This document shows positions 8,667-17,720 of a stretch of DNA of 64,000 nt, in pieces. The stretch's first letter is position 1, and every line of letters starts with the position of its first letter. The notes beneath the pieces are model-generated. The model saw only the letters and a program-made list of their open reading frames with translations. It ran no database searches and was not told where the DNA came from. A program made the translations under genes and the position numbers. The DNA is taken from the NCBI RefSeq assembly GCF_001292625.1, contig NZ_LAJH01000014.1, positions 146,586 to 210,585 on the forward strand. The letters are read 5' to 3'. The DNA is from Shimia sp. SK013 (GTDB taxonomy: Bacteria > Pseudomonadota > Alphaproteobacteria > Rhodobacterales > Rhodobacteraceae).

Positions 8667-9767
8667 ATGAATAGACGCATAGATCAGCAGGAAGGGACGA
8701 GTGTACGCTCGCGTGTGACGATTTCAGACGTCTCTGATGCGCTTGGGTTGACGAAGTCGACCGTGTCGCGTGCCCTGAACAACTACAGCGATATTTCCGA
8801 AAGTACGCGGCTGCGTGTGCAGCGCATGTCAGAGAAAATGGGCTATCAGCCCCTGAGCTATGCGCAGGCGATCCGCACCGGTCGAACGAAGTCGCTTGGC
8901 CTCGTTGTTCAGCTGTCCGACCACGACGCGCACCGACCGTTTCTGGCAGCGTTCCTTGCGGGCCTGTCGCAGGGCGCAAGCGATGAAGGCTGGACGATGA
9001 CGATCGCAACAGCCGACAGCCCCGAAGCGACGATCGACACGATCAAAACACTGATCAAGGATCGCAAGGCCGACGGTTTTATCCTGCCGCGCACGCTGCG
9101 CCATGATCCACGTGTGACTGTCTTACGCGATGCAGACGTCCCGTTCGTTTTGTATGGACGGTGCCACGATCCCGCCGGATGTGCCTGGCATGACATTCTT
9201 GGTGAAGACGCCATGCGCGATGCGGTCCGGCATCTGGTGAAGCTTGGTCACGTCCGGATCGGATTCATTAACGGCGGCGTGCAGTATAACTATTCCGCCC
9301 TGCGTCTTGAGGGATTTTTGGCGGGCATGAAAGAGGCTGGTCTCACGACTGACCCCGCGCATGTGAAATCTGACGCAATGTCGATTGAAGGCGGTGAGGC
9401 GGCAAGCCTCGTAATGCTGAGCACCGACACGCCGCCAACGGCAATCGTTTGCGCTGTCGATATGGCAGCGCTCGGCGTGTATCGCACCGCGGCCGATCTG
9501 GGGCTGACGATCGGGGCTGACCTGTCCCTGATCGGGTATGACGGAATTCCTGAGGGCGGGATGGTGACGCCGCAACTTACGACATTCGCCGTCGATCACA
9601 CCGCATCGGGCCGTAGGCTGAGCAATCTCTTGATCCGCCGCATAGGCGGTGAGGACATTGAAACGCTGCGGGAGCTTGTTCCTGCAACGCTACAGGAGCG
9701 AGGGTCTACCGGACCACCGCTCCTTACATCGACAGAACTGACCGCGCGGATCGCGTTGTTGGACTGA
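8667..9767 (+). CDS. LacI-family transcriptional regulator of the solute cassette
   Basis: 366 residues from ATG 8667 (MNRRIDQQEG), with GGGGAG 4 bp upstream; an upstream in-frame start at 8592 would read through the operator and was rejected. An N-terminal helix-turn-helix (VTISDVSDALGLTKSTVSRALNNYSDISESTRLRV, about residues 18-52) is followed by a hinge and a periplasmic-binding-protein-like sensor domain (LGLVVQLSDHD..., IGYDGIPEGG). It is first in an operon with the ABC transporter, 33 bp before the binding-protein gene. It most likely represses the operon until the imported sugar or a derivative binds. Confidence 0.9.
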   Translation: MNRRIDQQEGTSVRSRVTISDVSDALGLTKSTVSRALNNYSDISESTRLRVQRMSEKMGYQPLSYAQAIRTGRTKSLGLVVQLSDHDAHRPFLAAFLAGLSQGASDEGWTMTIATADSPEATIDTIKTLIKDRKADGFILPRTLRHDPRVTVLRDADVPFVLYGRCHDPAGCAWHDILGEDAMRDAVRHLVKLGHVRIGFINGGVQYNYSALRLEGFLAGMKEAGLTTDPAHVKSDAMSIEGGEAASLVMLSTDTPPTAIVCAVDMAALGVYRTAADLGLTIGADLSLIGYDGIPEGGMVTPQLTTFAVDHTASGRRLSNLLIRRIGGEDIETLRELVPATLQERGSTGPPLLTSTELTARIALLD

Positions 9768-9800
9768 GACGAAAATAGAGATTTAAAAGGGAGGAATACA

Positions 9801-11153
9801 ATGAATCTTAACTCGAAATCCATCATGTTGACGGGTGCCGCGACAGCGCTTGCCCTTACAGCAATGACCGCAAGTGCGGATGAGTTGCGCTTCTGGACAA
9901 CGGAAGAACAGCCAGAGCGGTTGGCGCGCCAGGAACAGATGGCGGCTGATTTCGCCGCTGCGTCAGGCCACACCGTTGAGGTGATCCCGGTCACCGAAAG
10001 CGACCTTGGCACCCGTGCAACGGCTGCTTTTGCTGCTGGCGATTTGCCTGACGTGATCTATCACCCGCTGCAATATGCCCTGCCTTGGGCCGAGGACGGT
10101 ATTCTGGATACCGATGCTGCTACTGATGTCATCGAGGGCCTTGGTGCTGATACTTTTGCACCCGGCGCGTTGAACATGGCGGCCTCAAACGGCGGCTATG
10201 CCTCAGTTCCGGTTGATGGCTGGACGCAGATGGTCGTGTACCGCGCTGACAAGTTCCAAGAGGCGGGCCTTGAGCCACCAAACAGCTACGCCAATGTCAT
10301 CGCTGCGCTAGAAGCCTTGCACAACCCGCCTGAAATGTATGGCTTCGTTGCACCGACCAAGATCGACGAAAGCTTCATGAGCCAAGTGCTTGAGCATGTG
10401 TTCCTCGCCAACGGTGTGTCTCCTGTGGGCGCAGATGGCGTTCAGCCGCTGGACGAAGCCAAGACGATTGAAGTCTTGGAATTCTATAAGGCCATCGTGG
10501 ACGCATCTCCGGAAGGTGAGCTTTACTGGGATCAGTCCCGTACACTTTACTTCTCGGGCAATGCGGCGATGATTATTTGGTCACCGTTCATCCTTGATGA
10601 ACTGGCTGGTCTGCGTGACAGCGCTCCACCCACGATCAATGACGATCCGACATCGCGTGATCTGGCGGCTGCCACAGGTATCGTAACTAACTTTGCGGGC
10701 CCGTCCAACGCTGATGGCGCGGCATGGGGTGACATCCGCTATTTTGGTATCTCGTCTGATGCACAGACTGATGCGGCGATGGAGTTCGTGGCCTATTCGA
10801 TGAACGAAGGCTATGGGCAGACGCTTGCCATTGCGCCAGAGGGCAAGTTCCCTGTGCGTCGCGGCACGGCCGGCAATCCAACGCAGTTCGCCGACCTTTG
10901 GGCGACATTGGACGTTGGTGTAGACCGCAAAGCGCCGTTGGGTAACCTCTATGATGCGGCAATGATCGAGGAGATCGTTGGCGGTCTGGACGTGGCGCAG
11001 CGTTGGGGCGTGGCTGATGGTCAATTGGCAGCCGCATCCAAGATCATCAACAGCATGGTGATCAACCGTCTGGTGCGTGAATATGTCGATGGTGAGCGTG
11101 ATGGTCCGGCGACTGTCGCCGCACTGAACGACGCGATTGCAGCGATTGATTAA
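9801..11153 (+). CDS. Sugar/compatible-solute ABC transporter substrate-binding protein
   Basis: 450 residues. A Sec signal peptide (MNLNSKSIMLTGAATALALTAMTASA) is followed by mature sequence DELRFWTTEEQPERLARQEQM, typical of family-1 (CUT1, MalE-like) extracellular solute-binding proteins. The domain shows ALPWAEDGILDTD, YASVPVDGWTQMVVYRADKFQEAGL and GNAAMIIWSPFILD. A strong GGGAGG ribosome site is present. It captures the substrate in the periplasm for the permeases at 11230-13682. Gene order resembles alpha-glucoside (Agl) systems, but the linked GH63-like hydrolase makes a glucosyl/mannosyl-glycerate or -glycerol type osmolyte plausible. Confidence 0.9.
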   Translation: MNLNSKSIMLTGAATALALTAMTASADELRFWTTEEQPERLARQEQMAADFAAASGHTVEVIPVTESDLGTRATAAFAAGDLPDVIYHPLQYALPWAEDGILDTDAATDVIEGLGADTFAPGALNMAASNGGYASVPVDGWTQMVVYRADKFQEAGLEPPNSYANVIAALEALHNPPEMYGFVAPTKIDESFMSQVLEHVFLANGVSPVGADGVQPLDEAKTIEVLEFYKAIVDASPEGELYWDQSRTLYFSGNAAMIIWSPFILDELAGLRDSAPPTINDDPTSRDLAAATGIVTNFAGPSNADGAAWGDIRYFGISSDAQTDAAMEFVAYSMNEGYGQTLAIAPEGKFPVRRGTAGNPTQFADLWATLDVGVDRKAPLGNLYDAAMIEEIVGGLDVAQRWGVADGQLAAASKIINSMVINRLVREYVDGERDGPATVAALNDAIAAID

Positions 11154-11172
11154 ACTTCGCTGATCCAAAATT

Positions 11173-11197
11173 GCGCGGCGGCCACGTGTCGCCGCGC
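11173..11197 (+). other. Intercistronic hairpin after the binding-protein gene
   Basis: GCGCGGCG/CGCCGCGC, an 8-bp perfect stem, lies between the binding-protein and first permease genes with no U-tract. Such hairpins often protect the 3' end of abundant binding-protein mRNA and lower permease expression, as between malE and malF. That role is inferred here. Confidence 0.5.
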
Positions 11198-11229
11198 TTC
11201 CTCATACGACCAAACCGGAGCATTCCGTC

Positions 11230-12474
11230 ATGACTGCTGCTGTCCCCCCTAAGGGCACCGGCCCCCTTGCGCGTCTTGAAGCGCGACTGGCGTGGGGTCT
11301 TCTGTTGCCGACGATCAGCATCGTCGCCCTTGTCGTCATATTGCCACTGCTCGCGATCTTCTGGATCAGCGTGAAACCAGTCTCGCTGGCTGACCTGCGC
11401 CCGCCTGAAGTGGTGTTGCGAGAAGACCTGCGCGGCAATCCGGAAGTTGCGGGCGACGAAGCCACGATCCGGTATCGCCTGCGCAATTCGTCCAAGGATC
11501 AACCCATCTCCGGAGTGTCTTTCCGAGACACGATCCCCGCTGGGCTTACCGTGACAGAAGTTGACCCGCGCTGCACTCTGGATGGCGATGCCTTCGCTTG
11601 TGATCTTGGCGACTGGGAAGGCGGCTATCGCGAAACGCTGTTGGTGCCGGTGATTGTTGCACAGGCCTATCTGGACTCAGGGATTAGACCTCAGGACATC
11701 GACCCTGATATTAAAGGCCGCTCGTCGAATGTGATGACAAACGCCACGTTCACGCTCGATAATTTCGCACGCATCTTCAACGGCGAGGAATTCTGGACAG
11801 TGCTGTGGACTACGCTTTTTTACACTGTGTTCGGAACCATTGGCGCGCTCCTTTTTGGGTTGTTCGCCGCTCTTTTGCTGAACAAGACCTTCCGTGGGCA
11901 GGGCATCCTGCGCGGTCTTTATCTGTTTCCCTACGTCTCTCCAGTTATCGCAGTGGCCTTTGCGTGGGTGATCCTGTTCGATCCCTTCTCGGGCTCGGCC
12001 AACGCGCTGTTGATCCAAATGGGCGTGACGCAACAATCCATCAATTTCTTTGGACAGCGACCGCTTGCACTGATCATGGTGACGGTCTTTGAAATCTGGC
12101 GCTATTTCCCGCTGTCGTTCCTGTTCATTCTGGCGCGGATGCAGTCGATTGATACAGATATGTACGAGGCCGCCGACATGGACGGCGCGTCCCCGTTCCA
12201 GCAGTTCTGGTATTTGTCTGTGCCACAATTGCTGGGCATTCTGTCGGTGCTGTTCCTGTTGCGCTTCATCTGGACGTTCAACAAATTCGACGACATTTTC
12301 CTGCTGACCGGTGGCAATGCCGGAACACGGACTTTGACTGTGAACGTCTATGAACAGGCCTTTGCGATTTCCAATATCGGGGCGGGGGCGGCAGTGGCCG
12401 TCGTGATCTTTGGCTGCCTACTGCTGTTCTCGGCGTTCTTCTTCCGCTTCATCAGCCGCGAGGAAGGGCTATGA
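11230..12474 (+). CDS. CUT1 ABC transporter permease with periplasmic DUF11-like insert
   Basis: 414 residues, about 100 more than a typical CUT1 permease. After the first membrane helix (about 22-47) comes a periplasmic insert (about 57-165). It contains RYRLRNSSKDQPISGVSFRDTIPAGL followed by two cysteines (C115, C124) and resembles DUF11/Ig-like domains. The transmembrane core follows, with the EAA loop (YEAADMDGASPFQQFWYLSVPQL) that docks the ATPase. The insert is placed like the MalF P2 loop and may touch the binding protein. Its stop overlaps the next permease start (ATGA). Confidence 0.88.
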   Translation: MTAAVPPKGTGPLARLEARLAWGLLLPTISIVALVVILPLLAIFWISVKPVSLADLRPPEVVLREDLRGNPEVAGDEATIRYRLRNSSKDQPISGVSFRDTIPAGLTVTEVDPRCTLDGDAFACDLGDWEGGYRETLLVPVIVAQAYLDSGIRPQDIDPDIKGRSSNVMTNATFTLDNFARIFNGEEFWTVLWTTLFYTVFGTIGALLFGLFAALLLNKTFRGQGILRGLYLFPYVSPVIAVAFAWVILFDPFSGSANALLIQMGVTQQSINFFGQRPLALIMVTVFEIWRYFPLSFLFILARMQSIDTDMYEAADMDGASPFQQFWYLSVPQLLGILSVLFLLRFIWTFNKFDDIFLLTGGNAGTRTLTVNVYEQAFAISNIGAGAAVAVVIFGCLLLFSAFFFRFISREEGL

Positions 12475-13682
12475 TGACCATGCTGCGCCAAGGCTCTGTG
12501 ACCGCTGTTATCATCGGAATTCTGTGGACGTTTCTGATCGCCACAACCGTCGCCGTTTCTCTCAGTTTTGCCACCGGCGAAGCCTTCCGTCCGAGCCTGC
12601 TGGGTTCTCTGGTTTGGGGTGCCGCTCTTGGGTTGGCGTGCCTGCCGGGACCAAAATGGAAACCGATGGGTGCGGCGATGCTCGTCGCAATCGCCTGTTA
12701 TCTCGGCTACGGCCCGTTGGTCATCGCTGAAACCGTTTCGGTATTCTCGGGCGTGATTGGGGCACTGGCCGCAGCCGGGTTTTCCGTCCTCGGGCTCTGG
12801 ATCATCCTTGACGACATGGCACTGGGCGCAAACAACCGCCACGTGTTCGAGGCGGCGGTGATCCGGTTTCTTTCTGGCTTTGGCTACATCTTCTTCACCG
12901 CAATCGTCTTGATACCGTTTTACGTGATGGTCCTTACCAGTCTGAAGAACCAGTCAGAGCTGATGCAAAACCCGCTCGATTTTAGTATCGAGCTGTCCAA
13001 AGGCTGGGAGCTGTTTCGGTCTTACGAAGAACTGTTCAACCAGTTCAACTTCGGCACCTATCTGCTCAACTCATTCGTTATTTCAGTTCTGACTGTATTC
13101 ATCACGCTGCTGTTCGCGGTGCCTGGTGCCTATGCCGTGGCCAGACTGCGGTTCCGGGGGCGGGCCGCGTTCTCACGCGCGATCCTGTTGATCTACATGG
13201 TGCCGATGATCGTTCTCGCGTTGCCGATCTACATCGCCTACTCGATGACTGGGCTGCGCAACACGATTGGTGGCATCGTTATGATCTATCCAGTCACAAC
13301 AATTCCTGTGGCGCTGTACATGCTGCAAGGCTATTTTCGCGGGCTTCCCGCAGAGGTCGAAGAAGCAGGCCTGATGGACGGGCTTTCGCGCCTCAAGGTG
13401 ATCTGGAAAATCACTTTGCCCCTGTCTTTGCCTGCGATGGCGTCGGTGTCCCTCTACGTTTTCATGATCGCGTGGAACGAATTCCTGCTCGCGTTTATGC
13501 TGCTGGACGACCCGTCGAAATTTACCCTGACCCGGGGGATCGCGTCGCTCAACTCATCTGAAATTCCGCGCCAGCACCTGATGGCAGGCGCCGTCATCGC
13601 GACGGTGCCGATCATGGTGATCTTCCTCGGATTGGAACGCTTTATGACGAAAGGGCTGACCGCAGGGTCGGTGAAGGGATAA
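12471..13682 (+). CDS. CUT1 ABC transporter permease with N-terminal membrane extension
   Basis: 403 residues against about 280-300 for MalG-type permeases. Roughly 130 extra N-terminal residues contain three or four hydrophobic helices (for example SVTAVIIGILWTFLIATTVAVSL and VIGALAAAGFSVLGLWIIL). The usual six-helix core follows (YIFFTAIVLIPFYVMVLTSLKNQ) with its EAA loop (EVEEAGLMDGLSRLKVIWKITLPL). It pairs with the preceding permease, overlapping it by 4 bp, to form the channel. The GH63-like gene starts 1 bp after its stop. Confidence 0.88.
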   Translation: MMTMLRQGSVTAVIIGILWTFLIATTVAVSLSFATGEAFRPSLLGSLVWGAALGLACLPGPKWKPMGAAMLVAIACYLGYGPLVIAETVSVFSGVIGALAAAGFSVLGLWIILDDMALGANNRHVFEAAVIRFLSGFGYIFFTAIVLIPFYVMVLTSLKNQSELMQNPLDFSIELSKGWELFRSYEELFNQFNFGTYLLNSFVISVLTVFITLLFAVPGAYAVARLRFRGRAAFSRAILLIYMVPMIVLALPIYIAYSMTGLRNTIGGIVMIYPVTTIPVALYMLQGYFRGLPAEVEEAGLMDGLSRLKVIWKITLPLSLPAMASVSLYVFMIAWNEFLLAFMLLDDPSKFTLTRGIASLNSSEIPRQHLMAGAVIATVPIMVIFLGLERFMTKGLTAGSVKG

Positions 13683-13683
13683 A

Positions 13684-14949
13684 ATGATGGACCAAACAAA
13701 TCTGCACGAGCAGGCCCGCGACATACTGCGCATGAACGACAAGGGCGGATATACCCTGCCGACCCACGGGCTTTATCCCTACCAATGGAATTGGGACAGC
13801 GCGTTTGCCGCTTGGGGGTTCACGACCTTCGACGCCGATCGTGGCTGGACTGAATTGGAGACGCTGCTGTCGGGCCAATGGGAGGACGGCATGGTGCCAC
13901 ACATCCTCTTTCACCGCTCTGATCCCGGCTATTTTCCCGGGCCGGACGTCTGGTCTGGCCGCGGGCCAATCGCGTCCTCTGGAATCAGTCAGCCACCCGT
14001 CGCCGCAACCTTCATGGCGAAAATGCTAAAGATGGACCCGAGCGGAGAACCACGCGCCCGCGCGATGTGGCCCAAACTCAACGCCTGGCATCGCTGGTTC
14101 ATGGAGTGGCGGCTGGACAGTGGCGCCGTCTGCGTCACCCACCCGTGGGAGGCAGGTCGAGACAATGCGCCCGACTGGGATGGCCCGATGAAGGCGATCG
14201 ATGCGTCAGACGTCGGCGAATACACCCGCCGCGATACATCCCACGTCGATCCGGCCATGCGCCCAACGAAATATGATTACGACCGCTATCTCAAATTGGT
14301 GCAACTGGGCGTGTCGGTGAACTGGGATCAGGCGAAACTGCGCGACATCAACCCGTTTCGCGTCGCCGATCCAACGATGACCTTCACCTTGTTGCGCGCC
14401 CAACGCGATATGATCGACATGGGCCGCAAGTTTGGCCACGACGTGACCGAAATCGAAGATTGGATAGCGATCCTTGAGGACGGGGCAAAAACCCTCTGGA
14501 ACGAGGATCTTCAAGCCTACGACAGCCGCGACACCCGTGCGGGAAACTTCAACGGCGTGCTCTCCAACGCCTCGGCGCTGTGCTGGTACGGCGGCATCAA
14601 CAACGCCGCCGCCTTGCCGGAGGTCACTCGAATGGTCGAAAATGTGACCTACGCCATTTCCAGTTTCGATCCGGACGCAGATGGCTTTGAACCCCTGCGC
14701 TACTGGCGAGGGCCAACCTGGCCGATCATGAACTATCTGGTGGGGTCGGGCATGGAAGAACAAGGCGTGACAGCGCTCGCACAGCGTATCCGCTCAGACA
14801 CCGCGACACTGATGCAGCAAAACGGCTTTGCTGAATACTATCACCCACATGACGGCACGCCCGCCGGCGGGGGCACCTTTACATGGACCGCCGCCGTCTG
14901 GCTCGGCTGGGCCGGGGACGATCTGCAATCCCAAAGGGGGGCCGCCTGA
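13684..14949 (+). CDS. GH63-like (mannosyl/glucosylglycerate hydrolase-type) glycoside hydrolase
   Basis: 421 residues without signal peptide, so it should act in the cytosol on the imported solute. It is an all-helical (alpha/alpha)6-type sequence with YQWNWDSAF (33-41), [14 protein letters not shown] (153-166) and GFAEYYHP (381-388). In the mannosylglycerate/glucosylglycerate hydrolases of family GH63 the equivalent Asp (here D160) and Glu (here E384) are the catalytic pair. Both are present. The gene lies between permease and ATPase genes, where Agl systems carry a GH13 glucosidase. Substrate is inferred, not proven; trehalose-like or other alpha-glucosides remain possible. ATG 13684 or 13687 could be the start. 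Confidence 0.8.
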   Translation: MMDQTNLHEQARDILRMNDKGGYTLPTHGLYPYQWNWDSAFAAWGFTTFDADRGWTELETLLSGQWEDGMVPHILFHRSDPGYFPGPDVWSGRGPIASSGISQPPVAATFMAKMLKMDPSGEPRARAMWPKLNAWHRWFMEWRLDSGAVCVTHPWEAGRDNAPDWDGPMKAIDASDVGEYTRRDTSHVDPAMRPTKYDYDRYLKLVQLGVSVNWDQAKLRDINPFRVADPTMTFTLLRAQRDMIDMGRKFGHDVTEIEDWIAILEDGAKTLWNEDLQAYDSRDTRAGNFNGVLSNASALCWYGGINNAAALPEVTRMVENVTYAISSFDPDADGFEPLRYWRGPTWPIMNYLVGSGMEEQGVTALAQRIRSDTATLMQQNGFAEYYHPHDGTPAGGGTFTWTAAVWLGWAGDDLQSQRGAA

Positions 14950-15971
14950 TGTCATCAATCACCCTCAAAGCAGTCGAAAAGTGGTTCGGCGACGTTCAGG
15001 TCATCAAAGGTGTAGATCTAGATATCGCCGAAGGGGAATTCATCATCTTCGTTGGGCCATCTGGCTGCGGAAAATCAACGCTCCTGCGCATGATTGCAGG
15101 GCTTGAAGAAACATCGCGCGGCCAGATCATGATTTCAGGTCGCGATGCCACAGCGGAACCGCCGAGCAAACGCGGCCTTGCAATGGTGTTTCAGTCGTAT
15201 GCACTTTATCCGCATATGTCGGTGCGCGATAACGTGGGCTTCCCGCTCAAGTCCGCTGGGCTTCCGGCGGCGGAAGTGGCCGAAAAAGTAGATGCTGCAG
15301 CCAAGGTTCTGAAGCTGGATTCCTATATGGACCGCAGACCAAAGGACCTCTCCGGCGGGCAACGCCAGCGCGTGGCCATCGGGCGGTCCATTGTACGTGA
15401 CCCCACGGCGTTCCTGTTCGATGAACCCCTGTCAAACCTAGACGCCGCCCTTCGAGTGGAAATGCGCTACGAAATTGCCAAGCTTCACCAGTCGCTCAAA
15501 TCCACGATGATCTACGTGACCCATGATCAGATCGAAGCCATGACGCTGGCGGATCGGATCGTCGTGCTTGAGGCAGGCAAAGTCGCGCAAATCGGCACGC
15601 CGCGCGATCTTTACGAGAACCCTGCGAACCTGTTTGTCGCGCAGTTTATTGGGTCCCCTCGCATGAACCTGATAGACGTTTCAAACGTAGAGCTCACGGG
15701 AATGCCCGATGGCACTCGCCACATTGGCATTCGCCCCGAACATATCGAGCAGGCGCCTGACGGCTCCGCAGTTATTGACGGAACCGTCGACGTGCTGGAA
15801 TACTTGGGTGCCGACACGTTCGTGGTCATGGATTGCGGCAAAGCCGGACAAGTGACGTTCCGGATTAATGGCGACACGCCCCTCAAGCCGGGGGACAGAA
15901 TTGGTCTGCGGTTCCACAATACTCATCTTCACTACTTCGATGCGGAGGGGCACGCGTTCAAGACCCCCTGA
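14949..15971 (+). CDS. ABC transporter ATP-binding protein (UgpC/MsmX/AglK type)
   Basis: 340 residues from ATG 14949, whose A is the last base of the GH63-like stop (TGATG). It has Walker [11 protein letters not shown]-loop [12 protein letters not shown], signature [19 protein letters not shown], Walker [13 protein letters not shown] and switch His in [16 protein letters not shown]-terminal TOBE-like regulatory domain follows ([11 protein letters not shown]). It energises uptake through the two permeases encoded just upstream and is the last intact gene of the operon. Confidence 0.93.
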   Translation: MSSITLKAVEKWFGDVQVIKGVDLDIAEGEFIIFVGPSGCGKSTLLRMIAGLEETSRGQIMISGRDATAEPPSKRGLAMVFQSYALYPHMSVRDNVGFPLKSAGLPAAEVAEKVDAAAKVLKLDSYMDRRPKDLSGGQRQRVAIGRSIVRDPTAFLFDEPLSNLDAALRVEMRYEIAKLHQSLKSTMIYVTHDQIEAMTLADRIVVLEAGKVAQIGTPRDLYENPANLFVAQFIGSPRMNLIDVSNVELTGMPDGTRHIGIRPEHIEQAPDGSAVIDGTVDVLEYLGADTFVVMDCGKAGQVTFRINGDTPLKPGDRIGLRFHNTHLHYFDAEGHAFKTP

Positions 15972-16038
15972 CCTCCACTCCTCAAAACCAACAGATCTGC
16001 TGGGGAAAAGCCAAACATGTGGTCGCCTCCCGCTGTCG

Positions 16039-16314
16039 GTGGATATCACCAACTGCGAAACGGGCAACATCGAAGAGATGGGCCTGTTCCTGTTCGAACT
16101 GCGCAACGGCTTGCGGGGTGGTCGAGCTTTTGGTTTCGATGACGCAAGTGGCTTCGCGGTGGCCCAAGGCAGGACAGTCTGGTGTGACGGTATCCGGCAT
16201 GCCTGTGCTGCGGGCGAGATACTGCGCCTTGCTCCAGGGGACAGCGTGACCCTCATGGAAGATACGGATCAGACGCCTCTGCTTGTCAGCAACAATCGTG
16301 ACTGGCTGAGCTAG
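16039..16314 (+). pseudogene. Remnant of a D-lyxose-isomerase-like cupin gene
   Basis: About 91 codons, readable from a GTG at 16039 to TAG, with no ribosome site. The start (VDITNCETGNIEEMGLFLFELRNG) resembles the D-lyxose ketol-isomerase segment WDITDFGSGDF..GLALFTLRNG. The later part (DGIRHACAAGEILRLAPGDSVTL) resembles that family's VDGxRxxxxAGxxLRLxPGESITL. The stretch between them, which carries the metal-binding His-x-His and Glu, is missing, as are the first roughly 60 residues. I read it as an internally deleted gene. The family match is from memory of motifs and needs a search. It follows the transport operon by 67 bp. Confidence 0.5.
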
Positions 16315-16541
16315 GCATCTATCTTTTAGATCAGGTCGATATTGGAAAAGTCATGATTTTCCGAAAAGCGGCCGTTCGCAGTCATACAGAAAATGGGAAA
16401 TCTGGGCTCAAACCTGCCATTCTCTGCTCCTGCATGGCTCCCTAGACAAACCAACACGCCATCTTCGGCAGTCGTAAGCCATCAAAAAAACGCCCCGATC
16501 CGTTGGATCAGGACATTTTGCATTCTAACACTGCGACATTC
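16315..16541. other. Intergenic region downstream of the solute cassette
   Basis: No gene seen. It contains an AT-rich inverted repeat GGAAAA/TTTTCC (16344-16362) and, at its right end, the terminator of the convergent Hint-domain gene. Confidence 0.5.
16484..16512 (-). terminator. Terminator of the Hint-domain gene
   Basis: On the minus strand CCTGATCC-AAC-GGATCGGG forms an 8-bp stem with one G-U pair, followed by GCG and seven T residues, 30 bp beyond the stop codon. Confidence 0.75.
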
Positions 16542-17612
16542 TCAGGCCGCGTCGTGCATCAGTATCGCCGCCTCGCTCGCAGTCAGATTTCGGCGCGCAT
16601 AGGGTCCATAGGTGTGCGGATTGATCTCCAACTCCGGCAGCTTCTCCAACAGCCGTGCACGATCACTGTCCGCAAGCGACTCCATAGCGGCGTTTGCCGG
16701 ATGAAAACTTTCGCTCTCAACCCCATTGGCCCACAGGATCTCGTGTCCTGGCAACAACAGGTGCACATATGTCACCTCCCGCAGCGCATGATCCACCGCC
16801 ACGCTTGACCCGTTCACCAGATCTCGCGCCGCTACCAGGACTTCATTTGTATTAAACAACGCCCGTGCCGCCGCCCCGCGCACCAACATACGGTGATCAG
16901 GTGAAACCAGCAGTTCTTCGTCCGGACGATCAATGCCCAGCGCGCCCGCGCGAATGCGAATTGGCCGCAGCTTTGGCATCGCGAACAAACGCGCGCCGGT
17001 CATACGCCGGCTGCCAATCCACTGAACATCCTGCGCACCGTTGTCGCGGGTTTGCACACGATCGCCTTCCCGCAAATCCTCGATACGACGTGGCCCTTCA
17101 GGGGTCGCAATCATAGTGCCCGGTGTGAAACAAATCACCCCGGCGCCCGCCGTTCCCGGCGCGCGCGTTTCAAGCGCTTCCATAGAATGATGCACAACCC
17201 AAAGCTCACGCCCTTTTGGCGGAAGCTCGTCCAAAAACATCAACAAAGGTGCACTGCCCGGCACCTCGATCACTGTCGCAGTAAAGCTGTGCGTTCCGTC
17301 GGTGACGACAAAACCGCCCTCCATGAGCGGATCGTCTCCCTCCAGATGTCCAAGGTCAACTGATGTCCCATCCCCGGTTACAGCTGCGCCTACCAAACGG
17401 CGCACAATGCGCGCCGCCCGTTTTCGTATATTTGTCCCTTCTTCCCCATGGTCGAGACGCAAAAGCGTGCCGGAGCCGTCCACTTGGACGGCATCCCCAG
17501 TCCACGACCACACCACGCCTGTTTCCAGCGTTTGTACCGGTGCGGCCCTAAGACCATCTACTTCTGTTTGCGACCAGGAGATGACGAACGTGCCACGAAA
17601 GCCCGTTTTCAT
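16542..17612 (-). CDS. Hint (Hedgehog/intein) domain-containing protein
   Basis: 356 residues if started at ATG 17612 (MKTGFRGTFVISWSQTEVDGL); an alternative ATG at 17630 adds six residues and has no better ribosome site. The first half is an uncharacterised beta-rich region. The second half begins with the Hint signature CFTPGTMIATPEGPRRIEDLREGDRVQTRD and continues through LVSPDHRMLVRG and HLLLPGHEILWANGVESESFHP. Many Rhodobacteraceae carry several such proteins, often linked to secreted or self-processing products. No secretion signal is obvious. It is a single gene with its own terminator. Confidence 0.85.
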   Translation of the reverse strand: MKTGFRGTFVISWSQTEVDGLRAAPVQTLETGVVWSWTGDAVQVDGSGTLLRLDHGEEGTNIRKRAARIVRRLVGAAVTGDGTSVDLGHLEGDDPLMEGGFVVTDGTHSFTATVIEVPGSAPLLMFLDELPPKGRELWVVHHSMEALETRAPGTAGAGVICFTPGTMIATPEGPRRIEDLREGDRVQTRDNGAQDVQWIGSRRMTGARLFAMPKLRPIRIRAGALGIDRPDEELLVSPDHRMLVRGAAARALFNTNEVLVAARDLVNGSSVAVDHALREVTYVHLLLPGHEILWANGVESESFHPANAAMESLADSDRARLLEKLPELEINPHTYGPYARRNLTASEAAILMHDAA

Positions 17613-17720
17613 TGCCCGATAACCTGCCATTTAGTTTTTTTATTAACGACAGGTTAACAAAGCCGATTCGACGTGCCTAGCCCGAATTTAAAAAAAGTGA
17701 TTGGCTGATACCGTTTAGCC

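Noticed and set aside
12728..12746. Second LacI operator, TGAAACCGTTTCGGT
   Set aside because: It lies inside the second permease gene, its centre is one base shorter than the true palindrome, and it is explained by the coding sequence.
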